Origin: Bacillota bacterium
GTDB lineage: Bacteria > Bacillota > Clostridia > Oscillospirales > Oscillospiraceae
Assembly: GCA_029777215.1 (NCBI GenBank)
Contig: JAKOSQ010000307.1
Location: forward strand, 1 to 5,522
Direction: 5' to 3'
Length of the DNA stretch: 5,522 bases
This document shows, one piece after another, positions 1-4,683 of this stretch (position 1 is its first letter; every line of letters starts with the position of its first letter). Below the pieces are notes generated by a model. The model was given only the letters and a program-made list of their open reading frames with translations, did not search any database and was not told the origin of the DNA. The translations under genes were made by a program, and so were the position numbers.

Positions 1-1985
1 ATGATGACGAACATGCTGATCACAGCGCCGCGGGCGATCAGCAGGCACAGGCTCTTGATGAGGTCGACGTTCGAGTAGACCGAGACGCCGAAGGTCGCGG
101 CGAAAAACGCGAGGCCGCTCGAGAAAATGGAGCGGGACGAGACTTCGACCGCGCGGCGGGTGGCCTCTTTGGCATCGCAGCCGCAAATGAGCTCCTCGCG
201 GTAGCGGTTTGTGAGCAGGATCGCGTAGTTGATCGTCGAGCCGAGCTGGATGGTGCCGATTACGATGCCCGCGATGAAGGGCAGCGTCGAGCCGGTGAAG
301 TACGGGATGCCCATGTTGATCATGACGGCGGACTCGATGGCGGCGACGAGGATCACCGGCAGGGCGACCGAGCGGAAGATCAGCGCGATGATGATAAAGA
401 CCGCGATGATCGAGGCTGTGTCGACGTTTTTAAAGTCGACGCCCGCGATCGTGACGAGGTCCTTGTTCATCGGCGCTTCGCCGGTAATGAGGGCGTTTGC
501 ATCGTATTTTTTCACGATGCCGTCGATCTTTTCGAGCTGGGCGTTCTGCTCGTCGGAGGCCGGGATGTACTCGGAATTGACGATGATGAGCTGGCGGCCG
601 CCGGAGACGAAGAGGCTGCGGATGTCGTCCGGGATGACGTCGGACGGGATTTCGCCGCCGACATAGTCCTTGTAGCCCACGGCGAGGCTGACGCCGTCGA
701 TCTTCTCGATTTCGTTCGTCAGCTTCACGACGTCGCTCGACTTGAGGTTTTCGTCGACGAGGATGAAGTCAGTGGCCTGCATGCCATAGTCGTCCTTGAG
801 GCGGTTCGTTCCCTGGACGGAAACGAGGTCGGACGGCAGCGACTGGATGAGGTTGTAGTATTCCTTGACGTGGTACTTGCCGTAGATAAACGGGATGAGC
901 ACAGCGATGAAGACGAGCAGGATCGCAACGTGGTGGTCGACGATGAAATGCGAGGTCTTCGTGAGCGGACGGATGAGCGTCTTGTGCTTGTGCTTTTCCG
1001 AGACGCCGTCAAAGATGAGCAGCAGGGACGGCAAAATCGTAAACGTGCAGACAACGCCGAGGAAAACGCCCTTTGCCATGACAATGCCGATGTCATAGCC
1101 GAGAGTCAGGGACATCGTGCACAGGGCCAAAAAGCCCGCGATCGCGGTCAGCGAGCTGCCGAAGATCGAAACGAAGCTGCGCGAGAGCGCGACGGCCATC
1201 GCCTCGTCCTTGTCGCCGAGGCGAAGCTTTTCGTCCTCGTAGCGGTGGATGAGGAAGATCGAAAAGTCCATTGTGACGCCGAGCTGCAGCACCGCCGCCA
1301 GCGACTCGGTGACGTAGGAGATCTGACCGAGCAGCACGTTAGAGCCGAAGTTGTAGAGCACAGCGAAGCCGATGCCGAGAACGATGAGAAACGGCGTGAC
1401 GTTCGACTCGACGCCGAGGAACAGCACGATCAGCACCAGAATGACCGCGATCAGAATGTAGATCGGAACCTGGCTGTCGGTGAGATCGCGGGTGTCCTCC
1501 GCGACGGCGGACATGCCGCCGATGAGGCAGTCCTTCTGCAGGAGCTTTTTCATCTGGCTGATGGCGCTCATCGTGGATTCCGACGAGGTCGAGCCATCAA
1601 AGGTGACGATGATGAGGGTGGAGTCCTTGCCGTAGAACGTGTTTTTGAGGTCCTCCGGCAGCATCTCCTTGGGAATGCTGAGGTTCGCGACGTCATCGAT
1701 CCAGTAGACCTTGTTGACGCCGTCGATCTGTTTGAACTCCTCCTTGAGTTTTAAAATGTCGTTGTTCGACATGCCCTCGACCGTGACCATCGCGGTTGAC
1801 GCGATGTGGAAGTCCTCGTCGAGCGCCTTCTCGCCGACGATCGAGTTGAGGTCGCTCGGCAGGTAGGTCAGAATATCGTAATTGATCTTCGTGGCCATGA
1901 GTCCGAAAACGGACAGCACTGCGAGTACAACGGCAATGGCAAGAATGAGTCCTCTTTTTTTGACGATAAATCGTGCAAAGCGCAT
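1..1985 (-). CDS. MMPL/RND-family membrane exporter, C-terminus cut by window edge
   Basis: Likely proton-driven efflux or lipid-export permease of the MMPL branch of the RND superfamily, in the cytoplasmic membrane; substrate unknown. Translating from ATG at 1985 gives 661 uninterrupted residues running off the left edge. The layout is a two-fold repeat: helix about 12-30, extracytoplasmic domain 31-172, helices about 173-326, then helix about 352-369, second extracytoplasmic domain 370-520, and helices from about 522. Repeat one has the helix-4 signature LGVTMDFSIFLIHRYED (Asp240-Phe241); repeat two has QLGSTINYAILLTNRYREE (Asn586-Tyr587). The family normally has an acidic residue in both, so Asn586 is odd. 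Relatives of this type are roughly 690-720 residues, so I infer that only a last helix and tail are missing. The start is fixed by an AGAGGAG ribosome binding site (plus-strand CTCCTCT, 1994-2000), eight bases upstream. A TetR gene lies upstream on the same strand and is the likely regulator. Family assignment is secure; substrate is not. Confidence 0.93.
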   Translation of the reverse strand, partial: MRFARFIVKKRGLILAIAVVLAVLSVFGLMATKINYDILTYLPSDLNSIVGEKALDEDFHIASTAMVTVEGMSNNDILKLKEEFKQIDGVNKVYWIDDVANLSIPKEMLPEDLKNTFYGKDSTLIIVTFDGSTSSESTMSAISQMKKLLQKDCLIGGMSAVAEDTRDLTDSQVPIYILIAVILVLIVLFLGVESNVTPFLIVLGIGFAVLYNFGSNVLLGQISYVTESLAAVLQLGVTMDFSIFLIHRYEDEKLRLGDKDEAMAVALSRSFVSIFGSSLTAIAGFLALCTMSLTLGYDIGIVMAKGVFLGVVCTFTILPSLLLIFDGVSEKHKHKTLIRPLTKTSHFIVDHHVAILLVFIAVLIPFIYGKYHVKEYYNLIQSLPSDLVSVQGTNRLKDDYGMQATDFILVDENLKSSDVVKLTNEIEKIDGVSLAVGYKDYVGGEIPSDVIPDDIRSLFVSGGRQLIIVNSEYIPASDEQNAQLEKIDGIVKKYDANALITGEAPMNKDLVTIAGVDFKNVDTASIIAVFIIIALIFRSVALPVILVAAIESAVMINMGIPYFTGSTLPFIAGIVIGTIQLGSTINYAILLTNRYREELICGCDAKEATRRAVEVSSRSIFSSGLAFFAATFGVSVYSNVDLIKSLCLLIARGAVISMFVI

Positions 1986-2103
1986 GTGTGTTACTCCTCT
2001 TTTCCATTTTTCATCCGGGGAACGTGGGACGTGTAAAGCCGCCGGCGCGCCGAGCCACAGAAGCTTGAGCCTGCGCGTTCGGGCAGCTTTGGACAGTAGG
2101 ACC

Positions 2104-2132
2104 ACCATAACGCCCGCCTTTTAAATTGGAAA
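2104..2132 (-). promoter_or_regulatory. Weak sigma-70-type promoter candidate for the MMPL exporter
   Basis: On the minus strand, TTTCCA (2127-2132; 4 of 6 to TTGACA) is followed after 17 bases by TATGGT (2104-2109; 4 of 6 to TATAAT). The spacing is ideal but the boxes are poor, and it would leave a leader of about 110 bases. It is the best pair I found in the gap, and it could be chance. Confidence 0.22.
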
Positions 2133-2145
2133 GGGGCAAAAGAAT

Positions 2146-2172
2146 GCCCGTGGAGAAAAATTCACCACGGGC
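2146..2172 (-). other. Hairpin, 8-bp stem, upstream of the MMPL exporter
   Basis: GCCCGTGG (2146-2153) and CCACGGGC (2165-2172) form a perfect 8-bp stem around an 11-base A/T-rich loop. On the minus strand the stem is followed by ATTCTTTTG, only four consecutive T, so it is at best a weak second terminator. It may instead be a leader structure or a protein-binding inverted repeat. Confidence 0.45.
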
Positions 2173-2210
2173 CGTGCTTTTGGTTCAATTTTCGCCTTGT
2201 CCGGCTTTTT

Positions 2211-2225
2211 GGCGCAAATTGCGCC
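2211..2225. promoter_or_regulatory. 15-bp odd palindrome, possible operator
   Basis: GGCGCAAATTGCGCC is a perfect inverted repeat with 7-bp arms around one central base. TetR-family dimers often bind palindromes of about this size, and the site lies between the TetR gene and the exporter it presumably controls. No matching copy was found upstream of the TetR gene itself, so the operator role is inference. Confidence 0.3.
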
Positions 2226-2243
2226 GCGCGGCGTGAAAGCGGC

Positions 2244-2275
2244 AAAAAATGCGCCACTTTCGCAAAAGTGGCGCA
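2244..2275 (-). terminator. Intrinsic terminator of the TetR-family gene
   Basis: An 11-bp perfect stem (arms 2250-2260 and 2265-2275; core GCGCCACTTT with AAAGTGGCGC) has a 4-base loop. On the minus strand it is followed directly by a six-T run (plus-strand AAAAAA at 2244-2249). It begins 36 bases after the TetR stop codon, as expected for a rho-independent terminator of that gene. The opposite strand has no T run after the stem. Confidence 0.82.
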
Positions 2276-2311
2276 ATGGGCCGAAAGGCAGCGCAGGAAC
2301 GGTCCGGACGC

Positions 2312-2905
2312 TCACTTGGCGCCGTCTGGATCGTTCCCGTCGTCATTCGCCTCGCCGGCGATCTTTTCAAGGGTGTGCTTCATGCTGCCGTCGAGCAGTT
2401 CGAGGAAAAAGGTCATCGAGTTTCCGTAGCGCTCGGACATTTCATTGGCGATCCAGTCCATTGAAAGGCTCACAATGCCGAAGGTGTAGGTGTCGGCGAT
2501 GAAGTCGAGCTTTTCCTCCGTGAGGTTCATTCCCTCGCTCTGGATGCGGAGGAAGTCCGCAATGTAGGGGCGTACGAGACTGACGATGTATTTTTCGAGG
2601 TAGTTGCGGTAGTTGGAGTTGTAGGCGTTCATCACGATGTCGCGGTTCTGCTGGAGGTAGACGTAGAGATCGTGGAAGCCGGTCTTCCAGGTGTCGAAGG
2701 TCTTGTGGCTGCCGATGATGTGCTCGGCCTCGTCGTAACAGAACCATTCGATGAGTTCGTAAATGTCCTGGAAGTGATAGTAAAAGGTGTGCCGGTTCAC
2801 GCCGCAGTCCTCAACGATGTCCTTGACCGTGATCTTGTCGATGGGTTTTTTCGCGAGCAGCTTTTTGAGAGAGGCCGCGAGCGCATGCTTTGTGATATCA
2901 GACAT
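2312..2905 (-). CDS. TetR/AcrR-family transcriptional regulator, DhaS-like
   Basis: A DNA-binding repressor or activator of 197 residues from the ATG at 2905. The N-terminal TetR helix-turn-helix spans about residues 24-45: ITVKDIVEDCGVNRHTFYYH, with the family's typical F-Y-Y-H-F ending. The remainder is an all-helical ligand and dimer domain of the TetR_C type seen in DhaS-like regulators (Tyr/Phe-rich helices at 79-121, acidic hydrophilic tail at 184-197). Its inducer cannot be read from the sequence. The gene lies upstream of the MMPL exporter on the same strand, the usual layout for a local efflux regulator. The start is ambiguous: the only good ribosome binding site, GGAAGGA, is seven bases from a GTG at 2914 but sixteen from the ATG, so translation may begin at GTG and add three residues (M-K-T). 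A longer open frame to 3031 crosses the promoter and was rejected. Confidence 0.9.
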   Translation of the reverse strand: MSDITKHALAASLKKLLAKKPIDKITVKDIVEDCGVNRHTFYYHFQDIYELIEWFCYDEAEHIIGSHKTFDTWKTGFHDLYVYLQQNRDIVMNAYNSNYRNYLEKYIVSLVRPYIADFLRIQSEGMNLTEEKLDFIADTYTFGIVSLSMDWIANEMSERYGNSMTFFLELLDGSMKHTLEKIAGEANDDGNDPDGAK

Positions 2906-2921
2906 TGTTTTCACCACGCGA

Positions 2922-2945
2922 TCCTTCCGCCGCAGGGCGGCGGAA
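2922..2945 (-). promoter_or_regulatory. Perfect 9-3-9 inverted repeat overlapping the TetR ribosome binding site
   Basis: TTCCGCCGC (2925-2933) and GCGGCGGAA (2937-2945) are perfect arms around AGG. On the minus strand the last bases of the hairpin are the first bases of the GGAAGGA ribosome binding site (plus-strand TCCTT at 2922-2926). Two readings are possible: an autoregulatory operator, or an mRNA hairpin that partly hides the ribosome binding site. Confidence 0.5.
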
Positions 2946-2964
2946 AAAATTGAATTTATCACAC

Positions 2965-2993
2965 ATGTTAGCACAGCCCCTGACAAAAAGCAA
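2965..2993 (-). promoter_or_regulatory. Promoter of the TetR-family gene, extended -10 type
   Basis: On the minus strand, TTGCTT (2988-2993) is followed after 17 bases by TAACAT (2965-2970; 4 of 6), with TGC just upstream of the -10 as in extended -10 promoters. The predicted transcript would start near 2958, about 55 bases before the start codon and just upstream of the inverted repeat at 2925-2945. Confidence 0.5.
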
Positions 2994-2994
2994 G

Positions 2995-3024
2995 CGTGGG
3001 GCCGGTCGAAAGGCCGGTCCCACG
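2995..3024 (-). terminator. Long hairpin between thiT and the TetR gene, probable thiT terminator
   Basis: Arms 2995-3007 and 3012-3024 form a 13-bp stem around a four-base loop. It lies 38 bases after the thiT stop on the minus strand, and a TTTTT run follows the stem there after a CTTGC gap. On the minus strand two of the 13 pairs are A-C mismatches; on the plus strand the same positions are G-U pairs and the loop is GAAA. A smaller stem (3046-3059, CCCC/GGGG with a GCGA loop on the minus strand) precedes it and is followed by TTTTCGATTTTTG, so termination could be shared between the two. Confidence 0.5.
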
Positions 3025-3061
3025 GGAACAAAAATCGAAAAGTGTACCCCTCGCGGGGTGT

Positions 3062-3661
3062 TCAGACGTCCGCCTGCGCCGTCTTCGCGGCCTTCGCCTC
3101 GCCGAAAAGGACGGGGGCGAACTTGTACAGCAGCAGCGCCGCCGAAACCGTGATCACCATCTCGGGGAGCATGTAGCCGCCGTTATATACGAGGGAGTAC
3201 CAAACGGCGCTCTCGCCGATGGGGGCGTCGCTGCTCCAGATGAGGAAGCCCGAGAGGAACGAGCAGCAAAAGCGCAGCACGCAAACGACCGCCGTGCCAG
3301 CGGCGATGCCAGCGTACTTGTTTTTAAAGGGCTTCGCCCAGAAGCTCGCCGTGCCGAGCATGGTGAAGGCGAGGACGTAGTCGAGTAAAATCATGCCGAA
3401 ATAGGCGAGGAAGGTCCCCGCCGGGGGCGCATACCAGCCGGTGATCATCTGGAGCACGGCGAGGACGAGTCCGGTCATCAGTCCCCACTTCGTGCCGTTA
3501 CGGTAGGAGATGAGGATGACGGGCAGCATCGAGCACAGTGTCACGGAGCCGCCGTAGGGCATGGAAAAGAGTTTGATCTGCATCAGTACGACGGAAACGG
3601 CGACCATCATCGCGCATTCCGTCAGGACGCGGGTCCTGCTTCGGGTCTGAGTCTCATTCAT
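3062..3661 (-). CDS. thiT: ThiT, substrate-binding S-component of an ECF thiamine transporter
   Basis: A membrane protein of 199 residues that captures thiamine for a group II energy-coupling-factor transporter; the shared EcfA/EcfA'/EcfT module is not in this window. About six hydrophobic helices are visible. A helix-1 AxxxA motif (Ala17, Ala21) matches the EcfT-docking surface known for S-components. The pocket region has Trp142, Tyr155 and Asn160 at the same spacing as Trp133, Tyr146 and Asn151 of Lactococcus ThiT. Asp94-Tyr95 and Arg130 stand where Glu84-Tyr85 and Lys121 are expected. The position matching His125 is Ser134 (RFCCSFLSGFLIW), a notable difference. Length is normal for the family. 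The start is set by AAAGGAGG (plus-strand CCTCCTTT, 3671-3678), nine bases upstream. The TPP riboswitch upstream independently supports a thiamine role. The gene appears monocistronic. Confidence 0.93.
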   Translation of the reverse strand: MNETQTRSRTRVLTECAMMVAVSVVLMQIKLFSMPYGGSVTLCSMLPVILISYRNGTKWGLMTGLVLAVLQMITGWYAPPAGTFLAYFGMILLDYVLAFTMLGTASFWAKPFKNKYAGIAAGTAVVCVLRFCCSFLSGFLIWSSDAPIGESAVWYSLVYNGGYMLPEMVITVSAALLLYKFAPVLFGEAKAAKTAQADV

Positions 3662-3690
3662 GAAAAATTGCCTCCTTTAAATTTTGCGGC

Positions 3691-3726
3691 AAGACAAAAG
3701 CGCCCCCGGCCTTGCGGTCGGGGGCG
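3691..3726 (-). terminator. Riboswitch-controlled intrinsic terminator in the thiT leader
   Basis: On the minus strand, CGCCCCCGACC (3726-3716), a GCAA tetraloop and GGCCGGGGGCG (3711-3701) make an 11-bp stem with one A-C mismatch, followed by CTTTTGTCTT. It lies between the TPP aptamer and the thiT ribosome binding site, so it is the expression platform: termination when TPP is bound, read-through when it is not. This is established behaviour for Firmicutes TPP switches. Confidence 0.85.
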
Positions 3727-3742
3727 TTCAAAATCATCACTT

Positions 3743-3761
3743 GCGGACGCTGCGCGTCCGC
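3743..3761 (-). other. Linker hairpin between TPP aptamer and terminator
   Basis: GCGGACGC (3743-3750) and GCGTCCGC (3754-3761) are a perfect 8-bp stem with a three-base loop. It starts five bases after the aptamer ends. It may be an independent stacking or pausing hairpin, or part of the switching structure. I found no clean pairing of its arms with the terminator, so its role is open. Confidence 0.55.
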
Positions 3762-3766
3762 TGTTT

Positions 3767-3837
3767 GACTCCCTCCGCCGGCATTATCCGGATCAGGTTC
3801 ATAGGGTATTTCTCAGCCGCGTGGCGGCACCCCTGTC
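3767..3837 (-). ncRNA. TPP riboswitch aptamer (THI element)
   Basis: This RNA binds thiamine pyrophosphate and controls thiT. On the minus strand the conserved core is clear: GGGGTGCC at the 5' side; the short P3 stem GCCGC-CAC-GCGGC; the thi-box CTGAGA (plus-strand TCTCAG, 3811-3816) followed by AATACCC; then GAACCTGATCCGG, ATAATGCCGGCG and GAGGGA; closed by a P1 of GAC with GTC. This matches the TPP aptamer consensus almost base for base. P3 is minimal, with no P3a extension, as is common in bacteria. The terminator downstream makes it a transcription-control switch. A possible antiterminator pairs aptamer GGGGTG with CGCCCC of the terminator; this is inference. Confidence 0.97.
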
Positions 3838-3849
3838 TTGTCGTATGTG

Positions 3850-3865
3850 CGCCGATCACTCGGCG
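3850..3865 (-). other. 5' hairpin of the thiT transcript
   Basis: On the minus strand, CGCCGA-GTGA-TCGGCG is a 6-bp stem with a GNRA loop, starting within a couple of bases of the predicted transcription start and just before the aptamer. A hairpin at the extreme 5' end could protect the leader RNA from decay; this is inference. Confidence 0.45.
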
Positions 3866-3873
3866 TTTTCTTC

Positions 3874-3902
3874 ATTGTAACAGCGCTGCAAAGTCCTGTC
3901 AA
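3874..3902 (-). promoter_or_regulatory. Consensus housekeeping promoter of the riboswitch-thiT transcript
   Basis: On the minus strand, TTGACA (3897-3902) is a perfect -35 box, separated by 17 bases from TACAAT (3874-3879), 5 of 6 to the -10 consensus. Transcription would begin near 3867, about 30 bases before the TPP aptamer. A strong constitutive promoter fits control by riboswitch termination. Confidence 0.9.
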
Positions 3903-3938
3903 GCGTCTTTCGCCGTTTGCGGCACGGAGGCGTCCGAT

Positions 3939-3968
3939 ATTGCAGCAAATCTGTGATTTTGTTGCAAT
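3939..3968. repeat. Imperfect 30-bp inverted repeat between divergent promoters
   Basis: Left arm ATTGCAGCAAATC (3939-3951) and right arm GATTTTGTTGCAAT (3955-3968) are reverse complements apart from one substitution and one extra base, around a TGT spacer. It lies between the -35 of the thiT promoter and the -35 of the plus-strand promoter, in an otherwise structureless AT-rich stretch. A protein-binding site acting on either promoter is possible. No regulator is encoded beside it. Confidence 0.45.
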
Positions 3969-3993
3969 TTTGTTCATGGGCGGGAAATGCCTG

Positions 3994-4022
3994 TTGTCTT
4001 TTGACGAACAAAGGATTAAAAT
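3994..4022 (+). promoter_or_regulatory. Promoter of the small NTF2/SnoaL-like gene
   Basis: TTGTCT (3994-3999; 4 of 6) and TAAAAT (4017-4022; 5 of 6) are separated by 17 bases. A start near 4029 would give a leader of about 40 bases before the ATG. An overlapping TTGACG at 4001 has only 15 bases to a poorer -10 and is less likely. Confidence 0.55.
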
Positions 4023-4068
4023 ACAGGTAAATTTTTCAGCGGCCCTGCGCCGCCTGCGGAGGCTGTTT

Positions 4069-4449
4069 ATGATGGACATAGACGCATTTCTGCGCACCTT
4101 TTACGAGACAATCTCCTTCCAGTGTGGGGAGAAGTTCAAGTCGCACGCCTTCCGGCGGCTGTTTCTGCCGAACGCCTCGTTGCTGGAGGCGCACGGCAGC
4201 GTCTTCGTGCAAAAGGACATCGCGGACCACATCGCGGAATTTGAGGACGCGGTCGAGCATTTCCCCCAGCTCTTCACAAAGGGCTTTCAGGAGATCGAGC
4301 TCTCGCACGAGGCCATCAAGAGCGGCGGCGTCTGGCTCGTGAGCAGCGTCTACCGCAAGACCTACGGCGAGGTTTCGGAGACGGGCGTCAACAGCATGAT
4401 CGTCGCGGCGCGCGGGGACGCTTTGCAGATTGCCAGCCTCGTCTTGTGA
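4069..4449 (+). CDS. Small NTF2/SnoaL-like (DUF4440-type) protein of unknown function
   Basis: A soluble 126-residue protein, recognised from its layout rather than a strict motif: an N-terminal helix (DAFLRTFYETISF), a conserved-looking RRLFLPNASLLEAH turn at 29-42, a helix leading to EFEDAVEHF (57-65), and three C-terminal strands, GGVWLVSSVYRKTYGE (86-101), GVNSMIVAAR (106-115) and ALQIASLVL (118-126). This is the pattern of the cone-shaped NTF2 fold. The family includes enzymes and ligand-binding proteins, so no reaction can be assigned. The usual Trp in the last strands (W-x-I) is replaced by L-Q-I. There is no signal peptide or membrane segment. GGAGG at 4058-4062 sits six bases before the first of two adjacent ATGs and nine before the second (4072), so either may be used. 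It is the only plus-strand gene and stands alone. Confidence 0.75.
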   Translation: MMDIDAFLRTFYETISFQCGEKFKSHAFRRLFLPNASLLEAHGSVFVQKDIADHIAEFEDAVEHFPQLFTKGFQEIELSHEAIKSGGVWLVSSVYRKTYGEVSETGVNSMIVAARGDALQIASLVL

Positions 4450-4466
4450 AGAAGTGCGAGACGGGG

Positions 4467-4485
4467 GGCCTTGCGGTCATTTTTT
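4467..4485 (+). terminator. Weak terminator candidate just after the plus-strand gene
   Basis: GGCC-TTGC-GGTC (4467-4478) can form four pairs, one of them G-U, followed by A and six T (4480-4485). The T run is good but the stem is weak. It overlaps the stop codon of the convergent small ORF. The 12 bases are identical to the centre of the thiT leader terminator (3708-3719). Confidence 0.3.
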
Positions 4486-4639
4486 CTCTTCCGGCGCGTT
4501 CTTTTGACGGACGATCGCCAAAAAGTCGCGGTCGACGGCCTTCTTTTCCGGGACGAAGCCCACGACTGAGCTCTCCCGCTCGCCCTTATTTTTGGCATAG
4601 AAGTAGCAGGTCCCGGTCGCGCAGCCGCTCCTTTTTCAT
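4477..4639 (-). pseudogene. Frameshifted gene for a 53-residue small protein
   Basis: A strong ribosome binding site (GGAGGAG, plus-strand 4643-4649) precedes ATG at 4639, but that frame ends after 17 codons. In the next frame a G/C-ending coding run continues to a TGA at 4477-4479. Dropping one base from the GGG run (plus-strand CCC, 4612-4614) joins the two into one 53-residue protein: MKKERLRDR, then TCYFYAKNKGERESS, VVGFVPEKKAVDRDF and LAIVRQKNAPEEKK. The second frame has no start codon of its own after the preceding stop. The protein is soluble and basic, with a lysine-rich tail; I do not recognise the family. It lies 42 bases after the DUF2461 stop on the same strand and is probably co-transcribed with it. 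Options are a one-base mutation, a sequencing error in GGG, or a +1 frameshift during translation. Confidence 0.62.
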
Positions 4640-4657
4640 TCGCTCCTCCGTTCTGCC

Positions 4658-4683
4658 GCGCCGTCGGGCACGGCGCTTTTTTT
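4658..4683 (+). terminator. Plus-facing intrinsic terminator overlapping the DUF2461 stop codon
   Basis: GCGCCGT (4658-4664) and ACGGCGC (4670-4676) form a perfect 7-bp stem with a five-base loop, followed by seven T (4677-4683). The orientation ends plus-strand transcripts, most simply those from the small NTF2-like gene reading past 4449. On the minus strand the same element is an A-run followed by a hairpin, just ahead of the small ORF's ribosome binding site. Confidence 0.65.

Larger units (their letters stand above)
1986..2311. other. Intergenic region between the TetR gene and the MMPL exporter
   Basis: No credible coding sequence. Read on the minus strand it holds, in order: the terminator of the TetR gene (2244-2275), a 15-bp odd palindrome (2211-2225), a hairpin (2146-2172), a weak promoter candidate (2104-2132), a 10-bp GC palindrome CGGCGCGCCG (2043-2052), and the exporter's ribosome binding site. 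The terminator after the regulator and the long leader suggest the exporter has its own promoter rather than relying on read-through. Short ORFs here are not supported by ribosome binding sites or composition. Confidence 0.7.

Noticed and set aside
870..1754. 294-residue open frame on the plus strand inside the exporter gene
   Set aside because: It is the antisense of hydrophobic transmembrane codons, giving a highly charged Asp/Glu/Arg-rich translation of no recognisable family, and it has no ribosome binding site. The minus-strand MMPL reading explains the region fully.
2906..3031. N-terminal extension of the TetR protein to an upstream ATG at 3031
   Set aside because: It would add 42 residues unlike the family, cross the predicted promoter and two hairpins, and has no ribosome binding site.
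3838..4068. N-terminal extension of the NTF2-like protein to an ATG at 3838
   Set aside because: The extension would run antisense through the thiT promoter and through the plus-strand gene's own promoter. GGAGG six bases before the ATG at 4069 gives a clear start.
4362..4598. 78-residue minus-strand open frame overlapping the frameshifted small gene
   Set aside because: Arg/Ser/Pro-rich shadow frame that runs antisense into the end of the NTF2-like gene, with no ribosome binding site.
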